Positions 8,897 to 18,553 of a DNA stretch of 64,000 nucleotides are shown piece by piece. The position numbers were made by a program, and so were the translations under genes. Within the stretch, counting starts at the first letter, position 1; every line of letters begins with the position of its first letter. The notes under the pieces are model-generated. The model was not told the DNA's origin. It saw only the letters and a list, made by a program, of their open reading frames with translations, and did not search any database. The DNA comes from Campylobacter cuniculorum DSM 23162 = LMG 24588. GTDB lineage: Bacteria; Campylobacterota; Campylobacteria; Campylobacterales; Campylobacteraceae. The stretch covers positions 1,773,206-1,837,205 of the forward strand of contig NZ_CP020867.1 in the NCBI RefSeq assembly GCF_002104335.1. Direction: 5' to 3'.

Positions 8897-10718
8897 ATGA
8901 AAGCAACGGATAGGATAAAAAACACTCTGTCTTATAAACTTGGTTCGTGTGTGATAAAATTTGTCAAACAACCACTTTTAGGGGGGGGGTTATCACAATT
9001 CACAAATAAAAAATTTTAAATTCCTTTTAAGATGTTTATTTGTTCCTATTTTAATCTTTAAATTTTTAGGTATCATAAAATCTCACAATAAAAAAATAAA
9101 AGCTTACAAACAAATTGTTGCAATATTCCCCGAATTCAAAAGAGCAAATCTTGAAAGTTTAGGAGACTATAAAGAAGCTTTGCTTTGTAAAAAACATTTA
9201 TCTTTTTTACTTGGAAATGCTTTTATCAAAGCTCATAAACAAATTTTCACAGGGGGTTATTTTAGGCTTTATTCTTTTATCAATGAAGCAAGAAAAGAAT
9301 ACAATGAATTTTCAAATCTTAAACTCAAGCTTAGAGCTTTTGAAAATCCCATAATAATTGAAAATTTTAGTCTTCATACCTTAAAATTTATCTTTGAAAA
9401 TTTAGAAAAAATCAATCAATGGCTTGATTCTGATTTATTTGAAAAAGAATTCTCTCATTTTCAAAGAAAACCTTTAATCAATCCTCATCAATGTGATTAT
9501 AAAAACATTCCGGCTCTATGTGCTTGGGAATTAAACCTGCCTTTGCCACCGCTTTATGATTTGATTTTGATTTCAGGGAGTCGAAGTGGGCATAATGCCA
9601 TTTTAAATTTTTTTGAACAATGTGAAGCAAAAAGAGCAAAGGATCACTTGCCTATAGATTTAAAAATCATTTACACTCATTTTTATGATTTTTTACTCGA
9701 TTCTAATCATACAAATTTTTTCAAAATTCTTCCATTTATACAATATGCAGGTTCAAAATATTCCATTAAAGAATATAAAAGTTATTGTGAATTTTTTATC
9801 CACAAAAGTCCTTGCTTGGTGCAAGTAAGAGACCCTTTTATAAAGCTTTTGCTTGCTAATAACCGCTGGAATAAACCTAATGCTGTCTATCGCTTTACTT
9901 TAAAAGATGATTTAAATGCTATTTTAGATAGAATTTATTATGCATGGAGTGGGCAAAATAGTCTTGAAAACGCTTTAAACTATCTTTGTTCTTTAGAATT
10001 TTTAAGACAAGCTTCTGCGATTAAGGGTTTAAATTGCATCAGTGATATTCATTTTGTTGATACAGACAATGAACTTATGCCAAATAACGCCTTTGAAACT
10101 ATGAAAAAACTTGCTTTAAAATATAAGCTTAATCCACCAAAAGATAGGGATTTTTTTGAAGGATTGATAGAAGAAAATCTTTTTGCTTTACTTCCTCTTA
10201 CTCTAAGTCTTAATTATCAAGATGTTTTAACCTATCTTAATAAAGAGGATTTACAAGCTCTTCCAAAATACAGAAACAGCTGGGATAAAACAAAATTTAA
10301 AGTGGATCTTCTCATCACTGCTTATCAATTTATGAAACTTAGTAAAAATCAAAGGGATTATATCGATATCAGTGAGCAAATTTTAGGACAAAAGAATTGG
10401 TTGTATGAAGGAAGTGATATAAGAATTTATGCAAACAAAAATGAATATAAATGTTATTTTGATGAGCTTTTATGCGAAGCAGCAAAAAAATATTTCAAAT
10501 ATTTTCAAAAAGAATTGATGAAAAGAAATGAAATAGAAAAGGCAAAAAGATTTAGCATAGAGGATATTTTAGAATATTTAAATCAAAATTCTATTTTAAA
10601 ATTTAAGTTAAAAACCATCTTAGACCAAGAATTAGAAAGCATTAAAAAAATGCGTCCGGATATAGTGGATACTTGGATTTATTATAAAAAATTTGAGAAA
10701 AGCTTTAATAGGGAGTGA
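8897..10718 (+). CDS. Phase-variable surface-polysaccharide transferase, sulfotransferase-like (OFF here)
   Basis: ATG 8897 opens a frame (MKATDRIKNTLSYKLGS...) that reaches a G9 tract at 8981-8989 and stops at TAA about 35 bases later. Removing one G, or adding two, joins it without a stop to the long frame ending at 10718, giving about 606 residues. The joined N-terminus has a hydrophobic stretch and then LSFLLGNAFIKAHKQ, a type of segment I recall from Campylobacter capsule transferases. Further in, LILISGSRSGHNAIL resembles a sulfotransferase 5'-phosphosulfate loop, and LVQVRDPFIKLLLANNRW resembles its 3'-phosphate Arg-Asp-Pro motif. The exact substrate is unknown. As sequenced, only a ~41-residue peptide is made from the proper start. 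The stop overlaps the next gene (TGATG). Confidence 0.75.
8981..8989 (+). repeat. G9 phase-variation tract
   Basis: Nine G within codons 29-31 of the gene starting at 8897. G8 or G11 restores the full frame; G9 (seen) and G10 do not. Confidence 0.92.
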
Positions 10719-11158
10719 TGATGAAAAGATGTTTAGCTGTGGGAGTTTTTGACCTTTTTCATTACGGGCATTTGAGATTGTTTAAGCAAATCAAACAGAA
10801 AGAAAAAAATTCTAAGCTTATTGTAGCCATACAAAAGGACGCATTTGTTTTTAAATACAAACCTCAAATCAAGCTTTTTTATAATGAAAATCAACGCAAA
10901 GAAATTTTAAATTCTATAAAAGAGATTGATGAGTTAATCTTTTATACAGAAGTCAATCAAATCGTTAAAGAAGTGGAATTTGATATTTTTTGCGTGGGAG
11001 AAGACCAAATTCATAAGGGATTTGAGGAGGCTATTTTGTATTGTAAAAGTAAAAATAAAAAAATTTTAAGAATCAAAAGAACACCGCATATTAGCTCTAG
11101 TGATATTAGAGAATATTTAAATCATCAAAAATACAATTCTAATGAAATTTGGGGCTAA
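10718..11158 (+). CDS. Cytidylyltransferase, TagD/GCT-like
   Basis: A nucleotidyltransferase of about 146 residues with the HxGH signature in GVFDLFHYGHLRLF near the N-terminus and the second signature ISSSDIREYL near the C-terminus. This is the layout of glycerol-3-phosphate and ethanolamine-phosphate cytidylyltransferases. It probably activates a small phosphorylated group as a CDP derivative. ATG 10718 overlaps the upstream stop (TGATG), with GGGAG close by; ATG 10721 is equally possible. Its place between a transferase-like and a methyltransferase gene suggests that the three make and attach a modified phospho-group on a surface glycan (inference). Confidence 0.82.
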   Translation: MMKRCLAVGVFDLFHYGHLRLFKQIKQKEKNSKLIVAIQKDAFVFKYKPQIKLFYNENQRKEILNSIKEIDELIFYTEVNQIVKEVEFDIFCVGEDQIHKGFEEAILYCKSKNKKILRIKRTPHISSSDIREYLNHQKYNSNEIWG

Positions 11159-11177
11159 ATCACAAGAAAGGAAAAAT

Positions 11178-11821
11178 ATGGATAATCAAAAAGCGTTAGA
11201 GTATTGGAAAAATCTCTCCAAAACTCCGGATTTAACTCAAGAGAGTGTTAAGGTTAATAAAATCAACAACCACTACAAAGAAGATGCAAATTTCATCCTG
11301 CGTTTTACGGATAAAAATACAGATATTTTGGACCTTGGAGCAGGGAGCGGAGGGGCTTTAAATTTGTATTATAATAAAATCAATTTTGTTTTAGCAGTAG
11401 AAAAATTCAAAGAATTTTCAAATCTCATTGTCCGTGCGGATAATGTTGCAATCATCAATGCAGATATAAAAGATTTTGATACGAATAAAAAATTTGATCT
11501 TGTATTGCTTTTTGGTGTGATGCAATTTTTCAATGAGCAAGAAAGCAAACAAATTTATACAAAATGTAAGAAATTCTTACAAAAAGAGGGGGGGGGGAAT
11601 CCAAATTACTGATTAAACAGCAATTTGGACTTAAAGAAGATGTTTTTGTTGAGTATTCAAATGAACTCAAGCAAAAATATTTTTCTACTTATAGACATAT
11701 AGATAAAGAGATAGAACTTCTTAAAAATGCCGGATTTAAAACAATTTCAACATTTGACATTTACGATAAAAAAGCAAATCGTTGGGAAAATACGCATTTT
11801 TATGCTCTAGTTTGTGAATAA
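11178..11821 (+). CDS. Phase-variable SAM-dependent methyltransferase (OFF here)
   Basis: Class I methyltransferase with SAM motif DILDLGAGSGGALNLY, acidic loop VLAVEKF, and DLVLLFGVMQFF. It starts at ATG 11178 after AAGGA; the in-frame ATG at 11142 lies inside the previous gene. A G10 tract at 11588-11597 ends the frame at TGA 11612 (about 144 residues). With G8 or G11 the frame continues (ESKLLIKQQFGLKED...) to TAA 11821, giving about 213 residues with a plausible methyltransferase C-terminus ending THFYALVCE. As sequenced it is truncated. Such methyltransferases modify capsule or lipooligosaccharide sugars in Campylobacter; the target here is unknown. Confidence 0.85.
11588..11597 (+). repeat. 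G10 phase-variation tract
   Basis: Ten G near codon 138 of the methyltransferase. G8 or G11 gives the full-length frame; G10 (seen) and G9 both hit early stops. Confidence 0.92.
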
Positions 11822-11883
11822 AAAGCGAGTCAATTTTTCTTATTTTTTATCTCAAATGCAAACTTGAACGAGCTTAAATTCTT

Positions 11884-11921
11884 AAGTGCAATTTTAACAA
11901 TGAAATAAAATTGCACTTTTT
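11884..11921 (+). terminator. Intrinsic terminator after the surface cassette
   Basis: Perfect 13-base stem: 11884-11896 (AAGTGCAATTTTA) pairs with 11906-11918, with a 9-base loop, followed by TTT. It sits between the cassette end (11821) and the converging infB end (11948). It may also slow transcripts coming from infB. Confidence 0.7.
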
Positions 11922-11947
11922 AAAATATTAAGACTCCAAACTCAATA

Positions 11948-14629
11948 TTAAAGCTCTGCACTTTTTTCAATCTCTTTGTAACTTTCTATATAATCTCCCA
12001 CACGCATATCCTCACAACCCTCAATACCAACTCCGCATTCATAACCCTTAGCAACCTCTCTGACATCATCTTTAAAACGTTTGAGTGAGCTTACATTGCC
12101 TTCAAAAATAACAACTCCCTCACGAATGAGTCGAATTTTAGCTCCGCGATTAATCACGCCCTCGCTGACTATACATCCAGCAATTTGCCCTATTTTCGGC
12201 ACTGATATAATTTGCCTAATTTCAGCTTGTCCTAATTGCTCTTCAGAAACAATAGGACTCATCATACCACTAAGCAAGGCTTTCACATCATCAATGAGAT
12301 TATAAATCACATTATAAGTCTTAATCTCCACGCCTTTATCTCTTGCTTTTTCTTTAATCTCTCCAGTTGGACGTATATTAAAACCCAGAACTATGGAATT
12401 TTCACTTGCACTTGCAAGCTCAATATCGCTTTGAGTGATTCCACCCACTCCGCTGTGAATGATATTGACTTTAATCTCATCATTCCTAAGTTTTTCTAAA
12501 CTTGCTTTTAAGGCCTCTAAAGAACCTTGCACATCGGCTTTAAGTATTATAGGAAGGGCTTTGAGATTGCCTTCTTTGATTTTAGCTCCAAGCTCATCAA
12601 TGCTTACTTTGGTCGATTTGCTCAATTCTTTTTGTCGGTTGTATTCATAACGTTTAGCAGCATATTCTCTTGCCTCTTTATCGGTTTTTACAGCAATGAG
12701 AATTTCACCTGCTTCAGCAACTTCGCTAAGTCCTACTATAACTCCGCATTCTCCGGGTTTAATCTCTTTTAAAGCTTTTCCTTGATCATCACTCATTGCA
12801 CGAATTTTACCATAAGCCACACCTGCAACAACAATGCTTCCTATCTTTAATGTCCCATTTTGCACGATAATCGTTGCCACCGCACCGCGTCCTTTTTGCA
12901 CAGAACTCTCAATCACGCTCGCTTTTGCAAAATTTTTTGGATTGGCTTTAAGCTCCAAAATATCGGCTTGTAAAAGCAGAGTTTCAAGCAAATCTTCAAT
13001 GCCCTCTCCTGTTTTTGCAGAAACGGGTAAAAATTCATAAGAACCTCCCCATTCTACCGGAATAATATCCATTTCAGAAAGTTGGGTTTTCACCATATCC
13101 GGATTAGCTCCTTCTTTATCGATTTTATTAATCGCAATGATGATAGGAACATTAGCCGCCTTTGCGTGATTGATGGCTTCTTTGGTTTGAGGTTTTACTC
13201 CATCATCGGCTGCAACGACGATAATCGCTATATCAGTAATGCTTGCTCCCCTTGCACGCATTGCTGTAAAAGCTTCGTGTCCGGGTGTATCTATAAAAGT
13301 AATTTTGCGGTGATTTTTTTCCACCATATAAGCACCGACATGCTGTGTGATTCCTCCTGCTTCTGCACTTGCAATGCGACTTTTTCGTATATAATCAAGC
13401 AAAGAAGTTTTACCATGATCAACATGTCCCATAATCGTAATCACCGGTGCTCTAGCAAGTAAATCTTTTTCATTTTCAGCACTCTGATAATCTTTGACAT
13501 AATCAAATGCATCTGCTTCATCGATGGTTTGAATTTCTATGCCAAATTCATCTGCTAAAATTTCAATGGCTTCTTCATCTAAAAAATCATTTTTTGTTGT
13601 CATTAAACCCAGCATAAAAAGCTTTGAAATCACTTCACTTGTGTTTTTTCCAATCTTATCCGCAAATTCATAGACACGAATTTCTTTAGGAATGGACACG
13701 CTTGTTATGGCTTCATTTTCCTTTTTTTCTACTCTTTTAGGCGGTTTTTTACGGCTTCTTCTTTGTATGCTACCCTCATTGAAATTGAAAGAATTTCCTA
13801 AAGATTGACGCAGAATTTGAGGCGGTTTTTTAAGAGTATTGACCGGTTTAATCTGTTCTTTAACACTAAAATCAGGTAAAACGACTTCATTTTCATTATC
13901 CAAAGAAATATCGGCAAAATCGTGATTGCTTAAAAAATCCATTTTTTGAGTGCTTTCTTTTTTCACAGCAGGAGCGGATTTTTTTTCTTTTTTCTTTTTC
14001 TTTAAATTTTCATCAACATTTGAAAAAATCATCGATAAGCTTAATTGTTCTTTGTTTTGAGACGTTTTGACCTCTTCTTTTTGATTGAGCTCCTCTCTTT
14101 CAATGTCTTTTTTTTTCTTAACAATCACAAGTCCGCGTCTTTTTGCTAAAGTTGCACTTGCTATGCTCGGAGTTTTGATTTCTTTGACAGGCTCTTCCTT
14201 AACGGATTCTTGTTTTAAGGACTCTTGTTTATTTTCTTCTTTTTTTGTTTCGCTGATTATTTTTGAGGGGATTTGATTTTCTTGTTTTGATTCAGACGCA
14301 TTTATTTTTTTACTTTCTTTTTCAGTTTTACTTTGAGTGTTTTTAGAATTTTGGTTCTTTTTGGTTTTTGTCTTTTCTTCTTTTTTGTCTTCTTTATCTT
14401 TTTTTGGTGTTTTTGTGGATTTTTTAGCAGAATTTGACTTTGAATTTTTTTGAAAAACTTCGGGAATTTTTCCACTTTGTATGTACTCATAAATTGCACC
14501 TGCGATTTCTTCTTCGACAGCACTAGAGGCGGATTTTATATCCAGACCTAATTCTTTAACTTTTTCCAAAATTTCTTTGCTTGAGTATCCTGCCTCGTTT
14601 GCAATCTCATAAATTCTAATCTTTGCCAT
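11948..14629 (-). CDS. infB: Translation initiation factor IF-2
   Basis: An 893-residue IF-2 GTPase that brings initiator tRNA to the 30S subunit. It has an N-terminal IF2-N helix ([16 protein letters not shown]), a long Lys/Glu-rich disordered region (about 60-300), a second IF2-N segment, then the G domain: [35 protein letters not shown]. Domains II-IV end in a normal C-terminus. The ATG directly follows the ylxR stop. In C. jejuni rbfA and rimP follow; here the next gene downstream is the convergent phase-variable cassette. Confidence 0.97.
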   Translation of the reverse strand: MAKIRIYEIANEAGYSSKEILEKVKELGLDIKSASSAVEEEIAGAIYEYIQSGKIPEVFQKNSKSNSAKKSTKTPKKDKEDKKEEKTKTKKNQNSKNTQSKTEKESKKINASESKQENQIPSKIISETKKEENKQESLKQESVKEEPVKEIKTPSIASATLAKRRGLVIVKKKKDIEREELNQKEEVKTSQNKEQLSLSMIFSNVDENLKKKKKEKKSAPAVKKESTQKMDFLSNHDFADISLDNENEVVLPDFSVKEQIKPVNTLKKPPQILRQSLGNSFNFNEGSIQRRSRKKPPKRVEKKENEAITSVSIPKEIRVYEFADKIGKNTSEVISKLFMLGLMTTKNDFLDEEAIEILADEFGIEIQTIDEADAFDYVKDYQSAENEKDLLARAPVITIMGHVDHGKTSLLDYIRKSRIASAEAGGITQHVGAYMVEKNHRKITFIDTPGHEAFTAMRARGASITDIAIIVVAADDGVKPQTKEAINHAKAANVPIIIAINKIDKEGANPDMVKTQLSEMDIIPVEWGGSYEFLPVSAKTGEGIEDLLETLLLQADILELKANPKNFAKASVIESSVQKGRGAVATIIVQNGTLKIGSIVVAGVAYGKIRAMSDDQGKALKEIKPGECGVIVGLSEVAEAGEILIAVKTDKEAREYAAKRYEYNRQKELSKSTKVSIDELGAKIKEGNLKALPIILKADVQGSLEALKASLEKLRNDEIKVNIIHSGVGGITQSDIELASASENSIVLGFNIRPTGEIKEKARDKGVEIKTYNVIYNLIDDVKALLSGMMSPIVSEEQLGQAEIRQIISVPKIGQIAGCIVSEGVINRGAKIRLIREGVVIFEGNVSSLKRFKDDVREVAKGYECGVGIEGCEDMRVGDYIESYKEIEKSAEL

Positions 14630-14920
14630 TTAAAATAACTCCTTTAAATTCTGCGGAATGATTTTTAGTTTTTTACACATTTTAGAAAATGCTTTATATA
14701 AAATTTTTTCTTCTTTTAAAGCACAAGTTTGACACAAATAAATTCCACGTCCTAATTTCACATTAACACAAAGTTTATTTGCATCCATGCTAAAGCGATT
14801 TAAAAGCCTTTTTTCAAAACGATTTTTACACACAATACACATTCTAACGGGTTGATGTTTTTTCAAAATTATATCTTTTTTTTTGGATTTTTCAACAAAT
14901 TTCAAAACCTTTATTATCAA
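14630..14920 (-). CDS. YlxR-family RNA-binding protein (DUF448)
   Basis: A small basic protein (up to 96 residues) with the family pattern PVRMCIVCKNRFEKRLLNRF and a second Cys pair, CQTCALKEE. YlxR proteins sit before infB in most bacteria and bind RNA, probably in translation or RNase P control. The listed start is a TTG overlapping thrB; in-frame TTG codons at residues 6 or 19 are possible, and no ATG precedes the conserved core. Same operon as thrB and infB. Confidence 0.82.
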   Translation of the reverse strand: MIIKVLKFVEKSKKKDIILKKHQPVRMCIVCKNRFEKRLLNRFSMDANKLCVNVKLGRGIYLCQTCALKEEKILYKAFSKMCKKLKIIPQNLKELF

Positions 14921-15770
14921 ATTCTAAACATTCTATGCGAAAATTGCTGAATTTTTGTGTCATTTTTTGTATAAAAAAATTAACATTTTCTTTATAAACC
15001 AAAGAAAAAAAGCTTGAACCTGACCCTGAAAGCGTACTCATTAAAGCTTTATTTTCCAAAGCAAATTTTTGCACTTCAAAAAGCTCGGGTAAATTTTTCA
15101 TTCTTTGCATTTGATGCAATTTATCCTTACTTGCAAGAGCTAAAAGCTCGTATTTTTTTTCTAAAAAACAGGCTGTTAAAAAAGAAGAATGAGAGAGATT
15201 AAACACGCAATCACTCAAGCTTAAATTTGCAGGTAAAGCCTCTCTGCTCTGCTCTGTATTCATTATAGCATCTGGTATGACGATAATGGCTCTTAAATTC
15301 TCATCAATGTCTTTTTTAATACTATAAACCTTATTTTCTTCAACAATTGAACATACAAAACCTCCAAGAATGGCAGGAGCGATATTATCCGGATGAGTTT
15401 CATAGTTTAAAGCCTCATTTAAAATTTTTTCCTTTTCTATCTTAAAACCGCTCATCGCATAAGCACCTACAATCGCACCTACAATTGTTGCAGAAGAACT
15501 GCCAAGCCCACGCGATAAGGGAATATTGTTTTTAAAAATAAAGCGAAAATGATTTTTTTGTCCGCTTAATTTTTGATAAATTTCATTAAAAATTTGGATA
15601 AAAATATTGTTCTTTTTCAAATGGATATTATCACTTCCTTCTCCGCTCACACTAAGGCTTGAAACATTTGATTTGTAAATTTCTATTTCATTAAAAAGTC
15701 CAAGACTCAATCCCAAACAATCAAAACCCGGTCCTAAATTCGCACTCGTAGCGGGAACTAAAATTTTCAA
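14892..15770 (-). CDS. thrB: Homoserine kinase
   Basis: A 292-residue GHMP kinase that phosphorylates homoserine for threonine synthesis. It opens with VPATSANLGPGFDCLGLSLGL and carries the ATP loop PLSRGLGSSSATIVGA at about residues 84-99. The third GHMP motif is STLSGSGSSFF near the C-terminus. It begins 3 bases after the tsaB-like stop, inside the lpxC-to-infB operon, and its end overlaps the ylxR frame. Confidence 0.95.
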   Translation of the reverse strand: MKILVPATSANLGPGFDCLGLSLGLFNEIEIYKSNVSSLSVSGEGSDNIHLKKNNIFIQIFNEIYQKLSGQKNHFRFIFKNNIPLSRGLGSSSATIVGAIVGAYAMSGFKIEKEKILNEALNYETHPDNIAPAILGGFVCSIVEENKVYSIKKDIDENLRAIIVIPDAIMNTEQSREALPANLSLSDCVFNLSHSSFLTACFLEKKYELLALASKDKLHQMQRMKNLPELFEVQKFALENKALMSTLSGSGSSFFSLVYKENVNFFIQKMTQKFSNFRIECLEFDNKGFEIC

Positions 15771-15773
15771 ATT

Positions 15774-16181
15774 TTATCCTATAACTGCATCTAAAAAATA
15801 AAAGGGTAGATTATCATTTTTTAGATTAAGTTCTTGTAAATTTTGGGGCAAAAAAAACTTAGCGGGAGTGTTTTTTTCTAAAACAATCTCTCCATTTTTA
15901 TAAATAAAGCATAAATTTTTATTCGCACTGATAGGCTTAAAGCCATTAAGCTCAAATGCACTTACCGCAAATAAAGGGATATTTTTAACCAAACTTAAGG
16001 TTTTTAAACTCACATAAGAAATTTTAATCCCCATAAAAGAACCCGGTCCATTAGCATAAATCAAACGCGAAAATTCAAATTCTTTGAGTAAAATTTGTAG
16101 AATTTTTGGCACAAATTCATCAGCTTTTTCTTCACTCTCATAACTTTTTATGAGTTTCTCACCTTCATAAATTCCAAGCAT
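15774..16181 (-). CDS. tsaB: TsaB-like protein of tRNA t6A synthesis
   Basis: Short TsaB/YeaZ homologue with the diagnostic block LIYANGPGSFMGIKISYVSLKTLSL. TsaB scaffolds TsaD in making t6A37 of tRNA. The protein is shorter than the ~220 residues of E. coli TsaB, lacking the C-terminal half, as I recall for epsilonproteobacteria. The first ATG (16181) cuts off the usual first strand. In the same frame 15 sense codons upstream read IKKFTLLLNGLSKPL, with no ATG, GTG or TTG. The earliest codon is ATA at 16224-16226, overlapping the lpxC stop as ATAA and preceded by AAAAGG. A non-standard AUA start is possible (see findings). Confidence 0.75.
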   Translation of the reverse strand: MLGIYEGEKLIKSYESEEKADEFVPKILQILLKEFEFSRLIYANGPGSFMGIKISYVSLKTLSLVKNIPLFAVSAFELNGFKPISANKNLCFIYKNGEIVLEKNTPAKFFLPQNLQELNLKNDNLPFYFLDAVIG

Positions 16182-16222
16182 TAAGGGCTTAGAAAGCCCA
16201 TTGAGTAAAAGAGTGAATTTTT

Positions 16223-17107
16223 TTATGCAAAGACCTTTTCATAAGCTTTTTCATAATTTTTGCTAAGAGTTACAACTTCATAAGCATCTTTATCTTCAAG
16301 CAAAGCCTTAGTCAGCAAATGATTAAGATGATGACTTCCTGCATAAGAAATATAATCCCCAAAAACACGGCTTCCAAGTAGGGTTAAATCTCCTATTGCA
16401 TCTAAAATTTTATGACGCACAAATTCATCTTTAAATCTTAAGCCTTCAGGGTTTAAAATGCGATTATCATCTATGACTATGGTATTTTCTAAACTTCCTC
16501 CAAGCCCTAAATTCATAGCTCTTAAGGCTTTAACATCTTTTAAAAATCCAAAAGTTCTTGCACGGGCAATCTCTTCTATATAGTTTTTTTTGCTGAATTC
16601 AAAACAATAATTTTGCTCACCAATGACCGCATTATCAAATTTAATGGTATAATTAATTTTAGGGATTTTACTTGGAATAAGCTTTACAAATTTATGCCCC
16701 TCTTTTACCTCAATAGCCTTTTTAATCACTATGATTTTTTTAGGAGCATCAAGCTCTTTAATCCCTGCTTCATCAAGCATCATACAAAAACTAATGCTAC
16801 TTCCGTCCATTACAGGAGCTTCGTTTGCATTAAGCACGATGCGGATATTGTCAATCCCATACGCATTGATGGCACTCATTAAATGCTCGATTGTAGAAAC
16901 ATAGCCCCTATTATCTCCTATCACGGTCGCCATTTGTGTATTAATCACATTGTTAGGTTCTGCCTTGTAGCTTATATTTAAATCTTTTCTAAAAAAAACT
17001 ATGCCACTATTTGCTTCTAAGGGCTCAAGCATAATCTCTATAGGTTCTCCTTTATGAAGTCCTATACCTACGCCTTTTACAGCTTTTGCTAAAGTTATTT
17101 GTTTCAT
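16223..17107 (-). CDS. lpxC: UDP-3-O-acyl-N-acetylglucosamine deacetylase
   Basis: A 294-residue zinc deacetylase, the committed step of lipid A synthesis. Motifs: TLAKAVKGVGIGLHKG at the start, STIEHLMSAINAYGIDN with the first zinc His, PVMDGSS, and the second zinc site FVRHKILDAIGDL with His and Asp. A further histidine (SHHLNH) lies near the end. It overlaps the upstream M23 peptidase by 4 bases and precedes the tsaB-like gene. lpxB and an LpxH-like gene lie at 46219-48710. Confidence 0.97.
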   Translation of the reverse strand: MKQITLAKAVKGVGIGLHKGEPIEIMLEPLEANSGIVFFRKDLNISYKAEPNNVINTQMATVIGDNRGYVSTIEHLMSAINAYGIDNIRIVLNANEAPVMDGSSISFCMMLDEAGIKELDAPKKIIVIKKAIEVKEGHKFVKLIPSKIPKINYTIKFDNAVIGEQNYCFEFSKKNYIEEIARARTFGFLKDVKALRAMNLGLGGSLENTIVIDDNRILNPEGLRFKDEFVRHKILDAIGDLTLLGSRVFGDYISYAGSHHLNHLLTKALLEDKDAYEVVTLSKNYEKAYEKVFA

Positions 17108-18465
17108 TTGTTTTCACCTATCTTTTTCTTTGCTTCATTTAAAACTTTATAAATATTATTTTCTATCCATTTTCTATCCTGCCATTGTTCAGGTCTTGTT
17201 TCTACACCTTGAACTAAAACTCCAAAATGCAAATGATCCCCTAAGGCTAAACCGCTTGTTCCGGTATTTGCAATCACACTTAAAGCATGACTTGTCTCAC
17301 CCTCATTAACATTTTTCGAAGAACAATGCCCATAAAGACTATAAATTCCAAATCCATGATAAAGGATTAAATTTAAACCATAAATTCCGTTTTCATTTGC
17401 AAAAACAACTTCTCCTTCATTGTTATTAATAATCGGTGCTCGTGCCACACTCGCTAAATCTAAGCCCATATGATAAGAATCGCTGACAAATTCTCCTTTA
17501 TAAGAATAAAATCTATGGTCTGCAAAATCTGCTACCTTAGCTCCATTCTTAAGTGGCAAGAAAAGTTTAAGATTAAAATTATCCAACTTGTCTTCTTTGA
17601 TTTCGGAGGTGATTTTATGGATTAAATCTTCATTGATAGAGCGTAAAGTTTCATTAACGAATTTAAATTTGCCAAGAAGACTTAAATTATTATCTTTTGG
17701 GGCGTATTGCTCTGCTAAATCGTGAATTTTTCCCTCTAAAAATTGATCGCTTAGATTAATGTTTGAAGTGCGGTATTTGCGGTTTAAAAGGGCATATTTT
17801 ATTGCTTGTTTTGAAATGTTTCCAGCTTTATCTTTGGCAACAACAAAGGCTTTAAATTCCTCATCTCTTGCATCCCAAGCAATCAAAGCAGCATAATACC
17901 CTTCTTTAACATAAGGGAGGGCTTTAAAAATTTTATTGCGATTTGTTTGTATATAAACTTCGTCTAAATTTTCATCACTACTGCTAAAAACCACACTAGC
18001 CGCCCCACCCTTTTCAATCTGATAAGAATGGCTTAAAATATCGATTTTAGGACTTGTTTTATCAACCACAACAAGGATTTGTTTTTGAATTTTATTGCCA
18101 AAAAAATTCCAAAAACTTCTATCACCGACTTCAACTTCTAAAATATAAGATTTAATCTTTTCTTTATAGGCAGATTTTGGAAGCTTAACCTGCAGAGTGA
18201 GGTCTTTTTTATCTTTAATTTTTTCATCAAGTAAAATTAAGCCCGAATCGTTGCTGTCTTTTTTTAGAATGATTTTTACATTTTTAATCCCACTATTTTC
18301 ATCTTTAATATCAAGCGAAATAGGATTTTCAAGATTATTATAAATCAAGTCTTGAGATAAAATTTGAGGGTGTTTTTTTTCAAAAAAATTGCTTTTAAAC
18401 ACGAAAAACCCGATGATAACAAATAAAACTAAAATCAATCCATAAAATTTTGTTCTTTTTCTCAC
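17104..18465 (-). CDS. Membrane-anchored M23 (LytM) peptidoglycan endopeptidase
   Basis: A 453-residue protein with an N-terminal transmembrane anchor (about residues 8-25, FYGLILVLFVIIGFFVF), a long beta-rich periplasmic region and a C-terminal M23 zinc peptidase domain. The domain shows HMGLDLA (HxxxD) and HLHFGV (HxH), with SLYGHCS between. Such enzymes trim peptide crosslinks and can set cell shape in Campylobacter and Helicobacter. The start is GTG with AGGGT before it; TATAAA at 18501-18506 is a candidate -10. It heads the operon running through lpxC to infB. Confidence 0.88.
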   Translation of the reverse strand: MRKRTKFYGLILVLFVIIGFFVFKSNFFEKKHPQILSQDLIYNNLENPISLDIKDENSGIKNVKIILKKDSNDSGLILLDEKIKDKKDLTLQVKLPKSAYKEKIKSYILEVEVGDRSFWNFFGNKIQKQILVVVDKTSPKIDILSHSYQIEKGGAASVVFSSSDENLDEVYIQTNRNKIFKALPYVKEGYYAALIAWDARDEEFKAFVVAKDKAGNISKQAIKYALLNRKYRTSNINLSDQFLEGKIHDLAEQYAPKDNNLSLLGKFKFVNETLRSINEDLIHKITSEIKEDKLDNFNLKLFLPLKNGAKVADFADHRFYSYKGEFVSDSYHMGLDLASVARAPIINNNEGEVVFANENGIYGLNLILYHGFGIYSLYGHCSSKNVNEGETSHALSVIANTGTSGLALGDHLHFGVLVQGVETRPEQWQDRKWIENNIYKVLNEAKKKIGENK

Positions 18466-18500
18466 TTAAATACCCTAAAAACTTTCAATGCTTAACAAAT

Positions 18501-18506
18501 TTTATA
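18501..18506 (-). promoter_or_regulatory. Candidate -10 box for the M23-lpxC-infB operon
   Basis: TATAAA on the minus strand, 36 bases before the GTG start of the M23 gene, within an 88-base gap after tyrA. A second possible -10 (TGATACAAT, extended) lies further upstream at about 18541-18549. Confidence 0.35.
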
Positions 18507-18553
18507 ATTTTTAAGAAAATGTTAGGTTAATATTCGCTTAATTGTATCAAAAA

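Noticed and set aside
13082-13462. 126-codon plus-strand frame opposite infB, rich in His and Cys
   Set aside because: Antisense shadow of the strongly conserved IF-2 GTPase domain.
14302-14523. Lys-rich 73-codon minus-strand frame inside infB
   Set aside because: Out-of-frame reading of the low-complexity Lys/Glu region of IF-2.
16181-16226. Treating the 15 codons before the TsaB ATG as lpxC read-through only
   Set aside because: They are in a different frame from lpxC and look like a normal TsaB first strand, so kept as a finding instead.
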